Below, one piece after another: positions 36,101 to 51,400 of a DNA stretch of 64,000 bases; position 1 is the first letter of the stretch, and every line of letters starts with the position of its first letter. The position numbers were made by a program, and so were the translations under genes. This DNA comes from Ptiloglossa arizonensis (taxonomy: Eukaryota > Arthropoda > Insecta > Hymenoptera > Colletidae): contig NW_027478924.1 of assembly GCF_051014685.1 (NCBI RefSeq), positions 303,532 through 367,531 on the forward strand, given 5' to 3'. Below the pieces are notes generated by a model. That model was not told the origin of the DNA, ran no database searches, and was given only the letters and a program-made list of their open reading frames with translations.

Positions 36101-38320
36101 CAAAAAATTTTTCGCAATGCTGCTGCTCCAAACGCTTAACCAGAATGGCCTAGGGCAAAAATACACATACCGTTGTAATCGGGCGAGTTTCTACTTTCAG
36201 ATGCAACAGGAATTATTGGGTTAGGTCAATCCGTTGGCGAGATATGGGAGTTTGAAGCTAAGAAATGGTTGAGAAGACAACAAATTTTTCGCACTTCTGC
36301 TGCTCCAAACGCTTAACCAGAATGGCCTAGGGAAAAAATACACATACCGTTGTAATCGGGCGGGTTTCTACTTTCAGATGCAATAGGAATTTTTGGGTTA
36401 GGTCAATCCGTTCGCGAGATATGGGACTTTGAAGCCAAGAAATGCTTGAGAAGGCAAAAAATTTTTCGCAATTCTGCTGCTCCAAACGCTTAACCAGAAT
36501 GGCCTAGGGAAAAAATACACATACCGTTGTAATCGGGCGAGTTTCTGCTTTCAGATGCAATAGGAATTTTTGGGTTAGGTCAATCCGTTCGCGAGATATG
36601 GGACTTTGAAGCCAAGAAATGGTTGAGAAGGCAAAAAACTTTTCGCAATTCTGCTGCTCCAAACGCTTAACCAGAATGGCCTAGGGAAAAAATACACATA
36701 CCGTTATAATCTGGCGAGTTTCTACTGTCAGATGCAATAGGAATTTTTGGGTTAGGTCAATCCGTTCGCGAGATATGGGAGTTTGAAGCTAAGAAATGGT
36801 TGAGAAGGCAAAAAATTTTTCACAATTCTGCTGCTCCAAACGTTTAACCAGAATGGCCTAGGGAAAAAATACACATACCGTTGTAATCGGGCGAGTTTCT
36901 GCTTTCAGATGCAACAGGAATTTTTGGGTTAGGTCAATCCGTTCGCGAGATATGGGAGTTTGAAGCCAAGAAATGGTAGAGAAGGCAAAAAATTTTTCAC
37001 AATTCTGCTGCCCCAAACGCTTAACCAGAATGGCCTAGGGAAAAAATACACATACCGTTGTAATCGGGCGAGTTTCTACTTTCAGATGCAATAGGAATAT
37101 TTGGGTTAGGTCAATCCGTTCGCGAGATATGGGACTTTGAAGCCAAGAAATGGTTGAGAAGGCAAAAAATTTTTCGCAATTCTGCTGCTCCAAACGCTTA
37201 ACCAGAATGGCCTAGGGAAAAAATACAAATTCCGTTGTAATCGGGCGAGTTTCTACTTTCAGATGCAATAGGAATTTTTGGGTTAGGTCAATCCGTTCGC
37301 GAGATATGGGAGTTTGAAGCCAAGAAATGGTTGAGAAGGCAAAAAATTTTTCGCAATTCTGCTGCTCCAAACGCTTAACCAGAATGGCCTAGGGAAAAAA
37401 TACACATACCGTTATAATCAGGCGAGCTTCTACTTTCAGATGCAATAGGAATTTTTGGGTTAGGTCAATCCGTTCGCGAGATATGGGAGTTTGAAGCTAA
37501 GAAATGGTTGAGAAGGCAAAAAATTTTGCCCAATTCTGCTGCTCCAAACGCTTAACCAGAATGGCCTAGGGAAAAAATACACATACCGTTGAAATCGGGC
37601 GAGTTTCTACCTTCAGATGCAATAGGAATTTTTGGGTTAGGTCAATCCGTTCGCGAGATATGGGAGTTTGAAGCCAAGAAATGGTAGAGAAGGCAAAAAA
37701 TTTTTCACAATTCTGCTGCTCCAAACGCTTAACCATAATGGCCTAGGGAAAAAATACACATACCGTTGTAATCGGGCGAGTTTCTACTTTCAGATGCAAT
37801 AGGAATTTTTGGGTTAGGTCAATCCGTTCGCGAGATATGGGACTTTGAAGCCAAGAAATGGTTGAGAAGGCAAAAAATTTTTCGCAATTCTGCTGCTCCA
37901 AACGCTTAACCAGAATGGCCTAGGGAAAAAATACACATACCGTTGTAATCGGGCGAGTTTCTGCTTTCAGATGCAACAGGAATTTTTGGGTTACGTCAAT
38001 CCGTTCGCGAGATATGGGAGTTTGAAGACAAGAAATGGTTGAGGAGGCAAAAAATTTTTCGCAATTCTGCTGCTCCAAACGCTTAACCAGAATGGCCTAG
38101 GGAAAAAATACACATACCGTTATAATCGGGCGAGTTTCTACTTTCAGATGCAATAGGAATTTTTGGGTTAGGTCAATCCGTTCGCGAGGTATGGGACTTT
38201 GAAGCCAAGAAATGGTTGAGAAGGCAAAAAATTTTTCGCAATTCTGCTGCTCCAAACGCTTAACCAGAATGGCCTAGGGAAAAAATACACATACCGTTGT
38301 AATCGGGCGAGTTTCTACCT
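33190..38320. repeat. Tandem duplication of about 15 monomers with one monomer lost
   Basis: gttcccgtgat at about 33224 recurs 2655 bp later at about 35879. After about 36.9 kb the spacing falls to 2478 bp, shown by ctgccccaaac (34531/37009), aatcaggcgagctt (34941/37419), ccataatgg and gaggtatggg (near 35709/38187). One aagacaag/gaggaggc monomer present near 34270-34430 is missing in the second copy. Confidence 0.85.
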
Positions 38321-41300
38321 TCAGATGCAATAGGAATTTTTGGGTTAGGTCAATCCGTTCGCGAGATATGGGAGTTTGAAGCCAAGAAATGGTAGAGAAG
38401 GCAAAAAATTTCTCACAATTCTGCTGCTCCAAACGCTTAACCAGAATGGCCTAGGGAAAAAATACACATACCGTTGTAATCGGGCGAGTTTCTACTTTCA
38501 GATGCAATAGGAATTTTTGGGTTAGGTCAATCCCTTCGCGAGATATGGGACTTTGAAGCCAAGAAATGGTTGAGAAGGCAAGAAATTTTTCGCAATTCTG
38601 CTGCTCCTAACGCTTAACCAGAATGGCCTAGGGAAAAAATACAAATACCGTTGTAATCGGGCGAGTTTCTACTTTCAGTTGCAATACGAATTTTTGGGTT
38701 AGGTCAATCCGTTCGCGAGATATGGGACTTTGAAGCCAAGAAATGGTTGAGAAGGCAAAAAATTTTTCGCAATTCTGCTGCTCCAAACGCTTAACCAGAA
38801 TGGCCTAGGGAAAAAATACACATACCGTTATAATCGGGCGAGTTTCTACTTTCAGATGCAATAGGAATTTTTGGGTTAGGTCAATCCGTTCGCGAGATAT
38901 GGGAGTTTGAAGCTAAGAAATGGTTGAGAAGGCAAAAAATTTTGCCCAATTCTGCTGCTCCAAACGCTTAACCAGAATGGCCTAGGGAAAAAATACACAT
39001 ACCGTTGTAATCGGGCGAGTTTCTACCTTCAGATGCAATAGGAATTTTTGGGTTAGGTCAATCCGTTCGCGAGATATGGGACTTTGAAGCCAAGAAATGG
39101 TTGAGAAGGCAAAAAATTTTTCGCAATGCTGCTGCTCCAAACGCTTAACCAGAATGGCCTAGGGAAAAAATACGCATAGCGTTATAATCGGGCGAGTTTC
39201 TACTTTCAGATGCAACAGGAATTTTTGGGTTAGGTCAATCCGTTCGCGAGATATGGGAGTTGGAAGCTAAGAAATGGTTGAGAAGACAACAAATTTTTCG
39301 CACTTCTGCTGCTCCAAACGCTTAACCAGAATGGCCTAGGGAAAAAATACACATACCGTTGTAATCGGGCGAGTTTCTACCTTCAGATGCAATAGTAATT
39401 TTTGGGTTAGGTCAATCCGTTCGCGAGATATGGGAGTTTGAAGCCAAGAAATGGTAGAGAAGGCAAAAAATTTTTCACAATTCTGCTGCTCCAAACGCTT
39501 AACCAGAATGGCCTAGGGAAAAAATACAAAAACCGTTGTAATCGGGCGAGTTTCTACTTTCAGATGCAATAGGAATTTTTGGGTTAGGTCAATCCGTTCG
39601 CGAGATATGGGAGTTTGAAGCCAAGAAATGGTAGAGAAGGCAAAAAATTTTTCACAATTCTGCTGCTCCAAACGCTTAACCAGAATGGCCTAGGGAAAAA
39701 ATAAACATACCGTTGTCATCGGGCGAGTTTCTACTTTCAGATGCAATAAGAATTTTTGGGTTAGGTCAATCCGTTCGCGAGATATGGGAGTTTGAAGACA
39801 AGAAATGGTTGAGAAGGCAAAAAATTTTTCGCAATTCTGCTGCTCCAAACGCTTAACCAGAATGGCCTAGGGAAAAAATACGAATACCGTTGTAATCGGG
39901 CGAGTTTTTACTTTCAGATGCAATACGAATTTTTGGGTTAGGTCAATCCGTTCGCGAGATATGGGACTTTGAAGCCAAGGAATGGTTGAGAAGGCAAAAA
40001 ATTTTTCGCAATTCTGCTGCTCCAAACGCTTAACCAGAATGGCCTAGGGAAAAAATACACATACCGTTGTAATCGGGCGAGTTTCTACTTTCAGATGCAA
40101 TAGGAATTTTTGGGTTAGGTCAATCCGTTCGCGAGGTATGGGAGTTTGAAGCTAAGAAATGGTTGAGAAGACAACAAATTTTTCGCAATTCTGCTGCTCC
40201 AAACGCTTAACCAGAATGGCCTAGGGAAAAAATACGCATACCGTTATAATCGGGCGAGTTTCTACTTTCAGATGCAATAGGAATTTTTGGGTTAGGTCAA
40301 TCCGTTCGCGAGATATGGGAGTTTGAAGCCAAGAAATGGTAGAGAAGGCAAAAAATTTCTCACAATTCTGCTGCTCCAAACGCTTAACCAGAATGGCCTA
40401 GGGAAAAAATACACATACCGTTGTAATCGGGCGAGTTTCTACTTTCAGATGCAATAGGAATTTTTGGGTTAGGTCAATCCCTTCGCGAGATATGGGACTT
40501 TGAAGCCAAGAAATGGTTGAGAAGGCAAGAAATTTTTCGCAATTCTGCTGCTCCAAACGCTTAACCAGAATGGCCTAGGGAAAAAATACAAATACAGTTG
40601 TAATCGGGCGAGTTTCTACTTTCAGATGCAATACGAATTTTTGGGTTAGGTCAATCCGTTCGCGAGATACGGGAGTTTGAAGACAAGAAATGGTTGAGAA
40701 GGCAAAAAATTTTTCGCAATTCTGCTGCTCCAAACGCTTAACCAGAATGGCCTAGGGAAAAAATACAAATACCGTTGTAATCGGGCGAGTTTCTACTTTC
40801 AGTTGCAATACGAATTTTTGGGTTAGGTCAATCCGTTCGCGAGATATGGGACTTTGAAGCCAAGAAATGGTTGAGAAGGCAAAAAATTTTTCGCAATTCT
40901 GCTGCTCCAAACGCTTAACCAGAATGGCCTAGGGAAAAAATACACATACCGTTATAATCGGGCGAGTTTCTACTTTCAGATGCAATAGGAATTTTTGGGT
41001 TAGGTCAATCCGTTCGCGAGATATGGGAGTTTGAAGCTAAGAAATGGTTGAGAAGGCAAAAAATTTTGCCCAATTCTGCTGCTCCAAACGCTTAACCAGA
41101 ATGGCCTAGGGAAAAAATACACATACCGTTGTAATCGGGCCAGTTTCTACCTTCAGATGCAATAGGAATTTTTGGGTTAGGTCAATCCGTTCGCGAGATA
41201 TGGGAGTTTGAAGCCAAGAAATGGTAGAGAAGGCAAAAAATTCTTCTCAATTCTGCTGCTCCAAACGCTTAACCAGAATGGCCTAGGGAAAAAATACACA

Positions 41301-44300
41301 TACCGTTGTAATCGGGCGAGTTTCTGCTTTCAGATGCAATAGGAATTTTTGGGTTAGGTCAATCCGTTCGCGAGATATGGGACTTTGAAGCCAAGAAATG
41401 GTTGAGAAGGCAAAAAATTTTTCGCACTTCTGCTGCTCCAAACGCTTAACCAGAATGGCCTAGGGAAAAAATACACATACCGTTGTAATCGGGCGAGTTT
41501 CTGCTTTCAGATGCAACAGGAATTTTTGGGTTACGTCAATCCGTTCGCGAGATATGGGAGTTTGAAGACAAGAAATGGTTGAGAAGGCAAAAAATTTTTC
41601 GCACTTCTGCTGCTCCAAACGCTTAACCAGAATGGCCTAGGGAAAAAATACACATACCTTTATAATCGGGCGAGTTTCTACTTTCAGATGCAATAGGAAT
41701 TTTTGGGTTAGGTCAATCCGTTCGCGAGATATGGGAGTTTGTAGCTAAGAAATGGTTGAGAAGGCAAAAAATTTTTCGCAATGCTGCTGCTCCAAACGCT
41801 TAACCAGAATGGCCTAGGGAAAAAATACGCATAGCGTTATAATCGGGCGAGTTTCTACTTTCAGATGCAACAGGAATTTTTGGGTTAGGTCAATCCGTTC
41901 GCGAGATATGGGAGTTTGAAGCTAAGAAATGGTTGAGAAGACAACAAATTTTTCGCACTTCTGCTGCTCCAAACGCTTAACCAGAATGGCCTAGGGAAAA
42001 AATACACATACCGTTGTAATCGGGCGAGTTTCTACCTTCAGATGCAATAGGAATTTTTGGGTTAGGTCAATCCGTTCGCGAGATATGGGAGTTTGAAGCC
42101 AAGAAATGGTAGAGAAGGCAAAAAATTTTTCACAATTCTGCTGCTCCAAACGCTTAACCAGAATGGCCTAGGGAAAAAATACAAAAACCGTTGTAATCGG
42201 GCGAGTTTCTACTTTCAGATGCAATAGGAATTTTTTGGGTTAGGACAATCCGTTCGCGAGATATGGGAGTTTGAAGCCAAGAAATGGTAGAGAAGGCAAA
42301 AAATTTTTCACAATTCTGCTGCTCCAAACGCTTAACCAGAATGGCCTAGGGAAAAAATACACATACCGTTGTAATCGGGCGAGTTTCTACTTTCAGATGC
42401 AATAGGAATTTTTGGGTTAGGTCAATCCGTTCGCGAGATATGGGAGTTTGAAGACAAGAAATGGTTGAGAAGGCAAAAAATTTTTCGCAATTCTGCTGCT
42501 CCAAACGCTTAACCAGAATGGCCTAGGGAAAAAATACGAATACCGTTGTAATCGGGCGAGTTTCTACTTTCAGATGCAATAGGAATTTTTGGGTTAGGTC
42601 AATCCGTTCGCGAGATATGGGAGTTTGAAGACAAGAAATTGTTGAGAAGGCAAAAAATTTTTCGCAATTCTGCTGCTCCAAACGCTTAACCAGAATGGCC
42701 TAGGGAAAAAATACACATACCGTTGTAATCGGGCGAGTTTCTACCTTCAGATGCAATAGGAATTTTTGGGTTAGGTCAATCCGTTCGCGAGATATGGGAG
42801 ATTGAAGCCAAAAAATGGTAGAGAAGGCAAAAAATATTTCACAATTCTGCTGCTCCAAACGCTTAACCAGAATGGCCTAGGGAAAAAATACAAAAACCGT
42901 TGTAATCGGGCGAGTTTTTACTTTCAGATGCAATACGAATTTTTGGGTTAGGTCAATCCGTTCGCGAGATATGGGACTTTGAAGCCAAGAAATGGTTGAG
43001 AAGGCAAAAAATTTTTCGCAATTCTGCTGCTCCAAACGCTTAACCAGAATGGCCTAGGGAAAAAATACACATACCGTTGTAATCGGGCGAGTTTCTACTT
43101 TCAGATGCAATAGGAATTTTTGGGTTAGGTCAATCCCTTCGCGAGATATGGGACTTTGAAGCCAAGAAATGGTTGAGAAGGCAAGAAATTTTTCGCAATT
43201 CTGCTGCTCCAAACGCTTTACCAGAATGGCCTAGGGAAAAAATACAAATACAGTTGTAATCGGGCGAGTTTCTACTTTCAGATGCAATACGAATTTTTGG
43301 GTTAGGTCAATCCGTTCGCGAGATATGGGAGTTTGAAGACAAGAAATGGTTGAGAAGGCAAAAAATTTTGCCCAATTCTGCTGCTCCAAACGCTTAACCA
43401 GAATGGCCTAGGGAAAAAATACACATACCGTTGTAATCGGGCGAGTTTCTACCTTCAGATGCAATAGGAATTTTTGGGTTAGGTCAATCCGTTCGCGAGA
43501 TATGGGAGTTTGAAGCCAAGAAATGGTAGAGAAGGCAAAAAATTTTTCACAATTCTGCTGCTCCAAACGCTTAACCAGAATGGCCTAGGGAAAAAATACA
43601 CATACCGTTGTAATCGGGCGAGTTTCTACTTTCAGATGCAATAGGAATTTTTGGGTTAGGTCAATCCGTTCGCGAGATATGGGACTTTGAAGCCAAGAAA
43701 TGGTTGAGAAGGCAAAAAATTTTTCGCAATTCTGCTGCTCCAAACGCTTAACCAGAATGGCCTAGGGAAAAAATACACACACCGTTGTAATCGGGCGAGT
43801 TTCTGCTTTCAGGTGCAACAGGAATTTTTGGGTTACGTCAATCCGTTCGCGAGATATGGGAGTTTGAAGACAAGAAATGGTTGAGGAGGCAAAAAATTTT
43901 TCGCAATTCTGCTGCTCCAAACGCTTAACCAGAATGGCCTAGGGAAAAAATACACATACCGTTGTAATCGGGCGAGTTTCTACATTCAGATGCAATAGGA
44001 ATTTTTGGGTTAGGTCAATCCGTTCGCGAGATATGGGAGTTTGAAGCCAAGAAATGGTAGAGAAGGCAAAAAATTTTTCACAATTCTGCTGCTCCAAACG
44101 CTTAACCAGAATGGCCTAGGGAAAAAATACACATACCGTTGTAATCGGGCGAGTTTCTACTTTCAGATGCAATAGGAATTTTTGGGTTAGGTCAATCCGT
44201 TCGCGAGATATGGGACTTTGAAGCCAAGAAATGGTTGAGAAGGCAAAAAGTTTTTCGCAATTCTGCTGCTCCAAACGCTTAACCAGAATGGCCTAGGGAA

Positions 44301-45411
44301 AAAATACAAATTCCGTTGTAATCGGGCGAGTTTCTACTTTCAGATGCAATAGGAATTTTTAGGTTAGGTCAATCCGTTCGCGTGATATGGGAGTTTGAAG
44401 CTAAGAAATGGTAGAGAAGACAACAAATTTTTCGCACTTCTGCTGCTCCAAACGCTTAACCAGAATGGCCTAGGGAAAAAATACACATACCTTTATAATC
44501 GGGCGAGTTTCTACTTTCAGATGCAATAGGAATTTTTGGGTTAGGTCAATCCGTTCGCGAGATATGGGAGTTTGTAGCTAAGAAATGGTTGAGAAGGCAA
44601 AAAATTTTTCGCAATGCTGCTGCTCCAAACGCTTAACCAGAATGGCCTAGGGAAAAAATACACATACCGTTGTAATCGGGCGAGTTTCTACTTTCAGATG
44701 CAACAGGAATTTTGGGTTAGGTCAATCCGTTCGCGAGATATGGGAGTTTGAAGCTAAGAAATGGTTGAGAAGGCAACAAATTTTTCGCACTTCTGCTGCT
44801 CCAAACGCTTAACCAGAATGGCCTACGGAAAAAATACACATACCGTTGTAATCGGGCGGGTTTCTACTTTCAGATGCAATAGGAATTTTTGGGTTAGGTC
44901 AATCCGTTCGCGAGATATGGGACTTTGAAGCCAAGAAATGGTTGAGAAGGCAAAAAATTTTTCGCAATTCTGCTGCTCCAAACGCTAAACCAGAATGGCC
45001 TAGGGAAAAAATACACATACCGTTATAATCTGGCGAGTTTCTACTTTCAGATGCAACAGGAATTTTTGGGTTAGGTCAATCCGTTCGCGAGATATGGGAG
45101 TTTGAAGCTAAGAAATGGTTGAGAAGGCAAAAAATTTTTCACAATTCTGCTGCTCCAAACGTTTAACCAGAATGGCCTAGGGAAAAAATACACATACCGT
45201 TGTAATCGGGCGAGTTTCTACCTTCAGATGCAATAGGAATTTTTGGGTTAGGTCAATCCGTTCGCGAGATATGGGAGTTTGAAGCCAAGAAATGGTAGAG
45301 AAGGCAAAAAATTTTTCACAATTCTGCTGCTCCAAACGCTTAACCAGAATGGCCTAGGGAAAAAATACACATACCGTTGTAATCGGGCGAGTTTCTACTT
45401 TCAGATGCAAT

Positions 45412-48400
45412 AGGAATTTTTGGGTTAGGTCAATCCGTTCGCGAGATATGGGAGTTTGAAGACAAGAAATTGTTGAGAAGGCAAAAAATTTTGCCCAATT
45501 CTGCTGCTCCAAACGCTTAACCAGAATGGCCTAGGGAAAAAATACGCATAGCGTTATAATCGGGCGAGTTTCTACTTTCAGATGCAACAGGAATTTTTGG
45601 GTTAGGTCAATCCGTTCGCGAGATATGGGAGTTTGAAGCTAAGAAATGGTTGAGAAGACAACAAATTTTTCGCACTTCTGCTGCTCCAAACGCTTAACCA
45701 GAATGGCCTAGGGAAAAAATACACATACCGTTGTAATCGGGCGAGTTTCTACCTTCAGATGGAATAGGAATTTTTGGGTTAGGTCAATCCGTTCGCGAGA
45801 TATGGGAGTTTGAAGCCAAGAAATGGTAGAGAAGGCAAAAAATTTTTCACAATTCTGCTGCTCCAAACGCTTAACCAGAATGGCCTAGGGAAAAAATACA
45901 CATACCGTTGTAATCGGGCGAGTTTCTACTTTCAGATGCAATAGGAATTTTTGGGTTAGGTCAATCCGTTCGCGAGATATGGGAGTTTGAAGACAAGAAA
46001 TGGTTGAGAAGGCAAAAAATTTTTCGCAATTCTGCTGCTCCAAACGCTTAACCAGAATGGCCTAGGGAAAAAATACGAATACCGTTGTAATCGGGCGAGT
46101 TTCTACTTTCAGATGCAATAGGAATTTTTGGGTTAGGTCAATCCGTTCGCGAGATATGGGAGTTTGAAGACAAGAAATTGTTGAGAAGGCAAAAAATTTT
46201 TCGCAATTCTGCTGCTCCAAACGCTTAACCAGAATGGCCTAGGGAAAAAATACACATACCGTTGTAATCGGGCGAGTTTCTACCTTCAGATGCAATAGGA
46301 ATTTTTGGGTTAGGTCAATCCGTTCGCGAGATATGGGAGTTTGAAGCCAAAAAATGGTAGAGAAGGCAAAAAATATTTCACAATTCTGCTGCTCCAAACG
46401 CTTAACCAGAATGGCCTAGGGAAAAAATACAAAAACCGTTGTAATCGGGCGAGTTTTTACTTTCAGATGCAATACGAATTTTTGGGTTAGGTCAATCCGT
46501 TCGCGAGATATGGGACTTTGAAGCCAAGAAATGGTTGAGAAGGCAAAAAATTTTTCGCAATTCTGCTGCTCCAAACGCTTAACCAGAATGGCCTAGGGAA
46601 AAAATACACATACCGTTATAATCGGGCGAGTTTCTACTTTCAGATGCAATAGGAATTTTTGGGTTAGGTCAATCCGTTCGCGAGATATGGGAGTTTGAAG
46701 CTAAGAAATGGTTGAGAAGGCAAAAAATTTTGCCCAATTCTGCTGCTCCAAACGCTTAACCAGAATGGCCTAGGGAAAAAATACACATACCGTTGTAATC
46801 GGGCGAGTTTCTACCTTCAGATGCAATAGGAATTTTTGGGTTAGGTCAATCCGTTCGCGAGATATGGGAGTTTGAAGCCAAGAAATGGTAGAGAAGGCAA
46901 AAAATTTTTCACAATTCTGCTGCTCCAAACGCTTAACCAGAATGGCCTAGGGAAAAAATACACATACCGTTGTAATCGGGCGAGTTTCTACTTTCAGATG
47001 CAATAGGAATTTTTGGGTTAGGTCAATCCGTTCGCGAGATATGGGACTTTGAAGCCAAGAAATGGTTGAGAAGGCAAAAAATTTTTCGCAATTCTGCTGC
47101 TCCAAACGCTTAACCAGAATGGCCTAGGGAAAAAATACAAATTCCGTTGTAATCGGGCGAGTTTCTACTTTCAGATGCAATAGGAATTTTTGGGTTAGGT
47201 CAATCCGTTCGCGAGATATGGGAGTTTGAAGCTAAGAAATGGTTGAGAAGGCAAAAAATTTTGCCCAATTCTGCTGCTCCAAACGCTTAACCAGAATGGC
47301 CTAGGGAAAAAATACACATACCGTTGTAATCGGGCGAGTTTCTGCTTTCAGATGCAACAGGAATTTTTGGGTTACGTCAATCCGTTCGCGAGATATGGGA
47401 GTTTGAAGACAAGAAATGGTTGAGGAGGCAAAAAATTTTTCGCAATTCTGCTGCTCCAAACGCTTAACCAGAATGGCCTAGGGAAAAAATACACATACCG
47501 TTGTAATCGGGCGAGTTTCTACATTCAGATGCAATAGGAATATTTGGGTTAGGTCAATCCGTTCGCGAGATATGGGAGTTTGAAGCCAAGAAATGGTAGA
47601 GAAGGCAAAAAATTTTTCACAATTCTGCTGCTCCAAACGCTTAACCAGAATGGCCTAGGGGAAAAATACACATACCGTTGTAATCGGGCGAGTTTCTACT
47701 TTCAGATGCAATAGGAATATTTGGGTTAGGTCAATCCGTTCGCGAGATATGGGACTTTGAAGCCAAGAAATGGTTGAGAAGGCAAAAAATTTTTCGCAAT
47801 TCTGCTGCTCCAAACGCTTAACCAGAATGGCCTAGGGAAAAAATACAAATTCCGTTGTAATCGGGCGAGTTTCTACTTTCAGATGCAATAGGAATTTTTG
47901 GGTTAGGTCAATCCGTTCGCGTGATATGGGAGTTTGAAGCTAAGAAATGGTTGAGAAGACAACAAATTTTTCGCACTTCTGCTGCTCCAAACGCTTAACC
48001 AGAATGGCCTAGGGAAAAAATACACATACCTTTATAATCGGGCGAGTTTCTACTTTCAGATGCAATAGGAATTTTTGGGTTAGGTCAATCCGTTCGCGAG
48101 ATATGGGAGTTTGTAGCTAAGAAATGGTTGAGAAGGCAAAAAATTTTTCGCAATGCTGCTGCTCCAAACGCTTAACCAGAATGCCCTAGGGAAAAAATAC
48201 ACATACCGTTGTAATCGGGCGAGTTTCTACTTTCAGATGCAACAGGAATTTTTGGGTTAGGTCAATCCGTTCGCGAGATATGGGAGTTTGAAGCTAAGAA
48301 ATGGTTGAGAAGACAACAAATTTTTCGCACTTCTGCTGCTCCAAACGCTTAACCAGAATGGCCTACGGAAAAAATATACATACCGTTGTAATCGGGCGGG

Positions 48401-51400
48401 TTTCTGCTTTCAGATGCAATAGGAATTTTTGGGTTAGGTCAATCCGTTCGCGAGATATGGGACTTTGAAGCCAAGAAATGGTTGAGAAGGCAAAAAATTT
48501 TTCGCAATTCTGCTGCTCCAAACGCTTAACCAGAATGGCCTAGGGAAAAAATACACATACCGTTGTAATCGGGCGAGTTTCTACATTCAGATGCAATAGG
48601 AATTTTTGGGTTAGGTCAATCCGTTCGCGAGATATGGGAGTTTGAAGCCAAGAAATGGTAGAGAAGGCAAAAAATTTTTCACAATTCTGGTGCTCCAAAC
48701 GCTTAACCAGAATGGCCTAGGGAAAAAATACACATACCGTTGTAATCGGGCGAGTTTCTACTTTCAGATGCAATAGGAATATTTGGGTTAGGTCAATCCG
48801 TTCGCGAGATATGGGACTTTGAAGCCAAGAAATAGTTGAGAAGGCAAAAAATTTTTCGCAATTCTGCTGCTCCAAACGCTTAACCAGAATGGCCTAGGGA
48901 AAAAATACAAATTCCGTTGTAATCGGGAGAGTTTCTACTTTCAGATGCAATAGGAATTTTTGGGTTAGGTCAATCCGTTCGCGAGATATGGGAGTTTGTA
49001 GCTAAGAAATGGTTGAGAAGGCAAAAAATTTTTCGCAATGCTGCTGCTCCAAACGCTTAACCAGAATGGCCTAGGGAAAAAATACGAATACCGTTGTAAT
49101 CGGGCGAGTTTCTACTTTCAGATGCAACAGGAATTTTTGGGTTAGGTCAATCCGTTCGCGAGATATGGGAGTTTGAAGACAAGAAATTGTTGAGAAGGCA
49201 AAAAATTTTGCCCAATTCTGCTGCTCCAAACGCTTAACCAGAATGGCCTAGGGAAAAAATACGCATAGCGTTATAATCGGGCGAGTTTCTACTTTCAGAT
49301 GCAACAGGAATTTTTGGGTTAGGTCAATCCGTTCGCGAGATATGGGAGTTTGAAGCTAAGAAATGGTTGAGAAGACAACAAATTTTTCGCACTTCTGCTG
49401 CTCCAAACGCTTAACCAGAATGGCCTAGGGAAAAAATACACATACCGTTGTAATCGGGCGAGTTTCTACCTTCAGATGGAATAGGAATTTTTGGGTTAGG
49501 TCAATCCGTTCGCGAGATATGGGAGTTTGAAGCCAAGAAATGGTAGAGAAGGCAAAAAATTTATCACAATTCTGCTGCTCCAAACGCTTAACCAGAATGG
49601 CCTAGGGAAAAAATACACATACCGTTGTAATCGGGCGAGTTTCTACTTTCAGATGCAATAGGAATTTTTGGGTTAGGTCAATCCGTTCGCGAGATATGGG
49701 AGTTTGAAGACAAGAAATGGTTGAGAAGGCAAAAAATTTTTCGCAATTCTGCTGCTCCAAACGCTTAACCAGAATGGCCTAGGGAAAAAATACGAATACC
49801 GTTGTAATCGGGCGAGTTTCTACTTTCAGATGCAATAGGAATTTTTGGGTTAGGTCAATCCGTTCGCGAGATATGGGAGTTTGAAGACAAGAAATTGTTG
49901 AGAAGGCAAAAAATTTTTCGCAATTCTGCTGCTCCAAACGCTTAACCAGAATGGCCTAGGGAAAAAATACACATACCGTTGTAATCGGGCGAGTTTCTAC
50001 CTTCAGATGCAATAGGAATTTTTGGGTTAGGTCAATCCGTTCGCGAGATATGGGAGTTTGAAGCCAAAAAATGGTAGAGAAGGCAAAAAATATTTCACAA
50101 TTCTGCTGCTCCAAACGCTTAACCAGAATGGCCTAGGGAAAAAATACAAAAACCGTTGTAATCGGGCGAGTTTTTACTTTCAGATGCAATACGAATTTTT
50201 GGGTTAGGTCAATCCGTTCGCGAGATATGGGACTTTGAAGCCAAGAAATGGTTGAGAAGGCAAAAAATTTTTCGCAATTCTGCTGCTCCAAACGCTTAAC
50301 CAGAATGGCCTAGGGAAAAAATACACATACCGTTATAATCGGGCGAGTTTCTACTTTCAGATGCAATAGGAATTTTTGGGTTAGCTCAATCCGTTCGCGA
50401 GATATGGGAGTTTGAAGCTAAGAAATGGTTGAGAAGGCAAAAAATTTTGCCCAATTCTGCTGCTCCAAACGCTTAACCAGAATGGCCTAGGGAAAAAATA
50501 CACATACCGTTGTAATCGGGCGAGTTTCTACCTTCAGATGCAATAGGAATTTTTGGGTTAGGTCAATCCGTTCGCGAGATATGGGAGTTTGAAGCCAAGA
50601 AATGGTAGAGAAGGCAAAAAATTTTTCACAATTCTGCTGCTCCAAACGCTTAACCAGAATGGCCTAGGGAAAAAATACACATACCGTTGTAATCGGGCGA
50701 GTTTCTACTTTCAGATGCAATAGGAATTTTTGGGTTAGGTCAATCCGTTCGCGAGATATGGGACTTTGAAGCCAAGAAATGGTTGAGAAGGCAAAAAATT
50801 TTTCGCAATTCTGCTGCTCCAAACGCTTAACCAGAATGGCCTAGGGAAAAAATACAAATTCCGTTGTAATCGGGCGAGTTTCTACTTTCAGATGCAATAG
50901 GAATTTTTGGGTTAGGTCAATCCGTTCGCGAGATATGGGAGTTTGAAGCTAAGAAATGGTTGAGAAGGCAAAAAATTTTGCCCAATTCTGCTGCTCCAAA
51001 CGCTTAACCAGAATGGCCTAGGGAAAAAATACACATACCGTTGTAATCGGGCGAGTTTCTGCTTTCAGATGCAACAGGAATTTTTGGGTTACGTCAATCC
51101 GTTCGCGAGATATGGGAGTTTGAAGACAAGAAATGGTTGAGGAGGCAAAAAATTTTTCGCAATTCTGCTGCTCCAAACGCTTAACCAGAATGGCCTAGGG
51201 AAAAAATACACATACCGTTGTAATCGGGCGAGTTTCTACATTCAGATGCAATAGGAATTTTTGGGTTAGGTCAATCCGTTCGCGAGATATGGGAGTTTGA
51301 AGCCAAGAAATGGTAGAGAAGGCAAAAAATTTTTCACAATTCTGCTGCTCCAAACGCTTAACCAGAATGGCCTAGGGAAAAAATACACATACCGTTGTAA

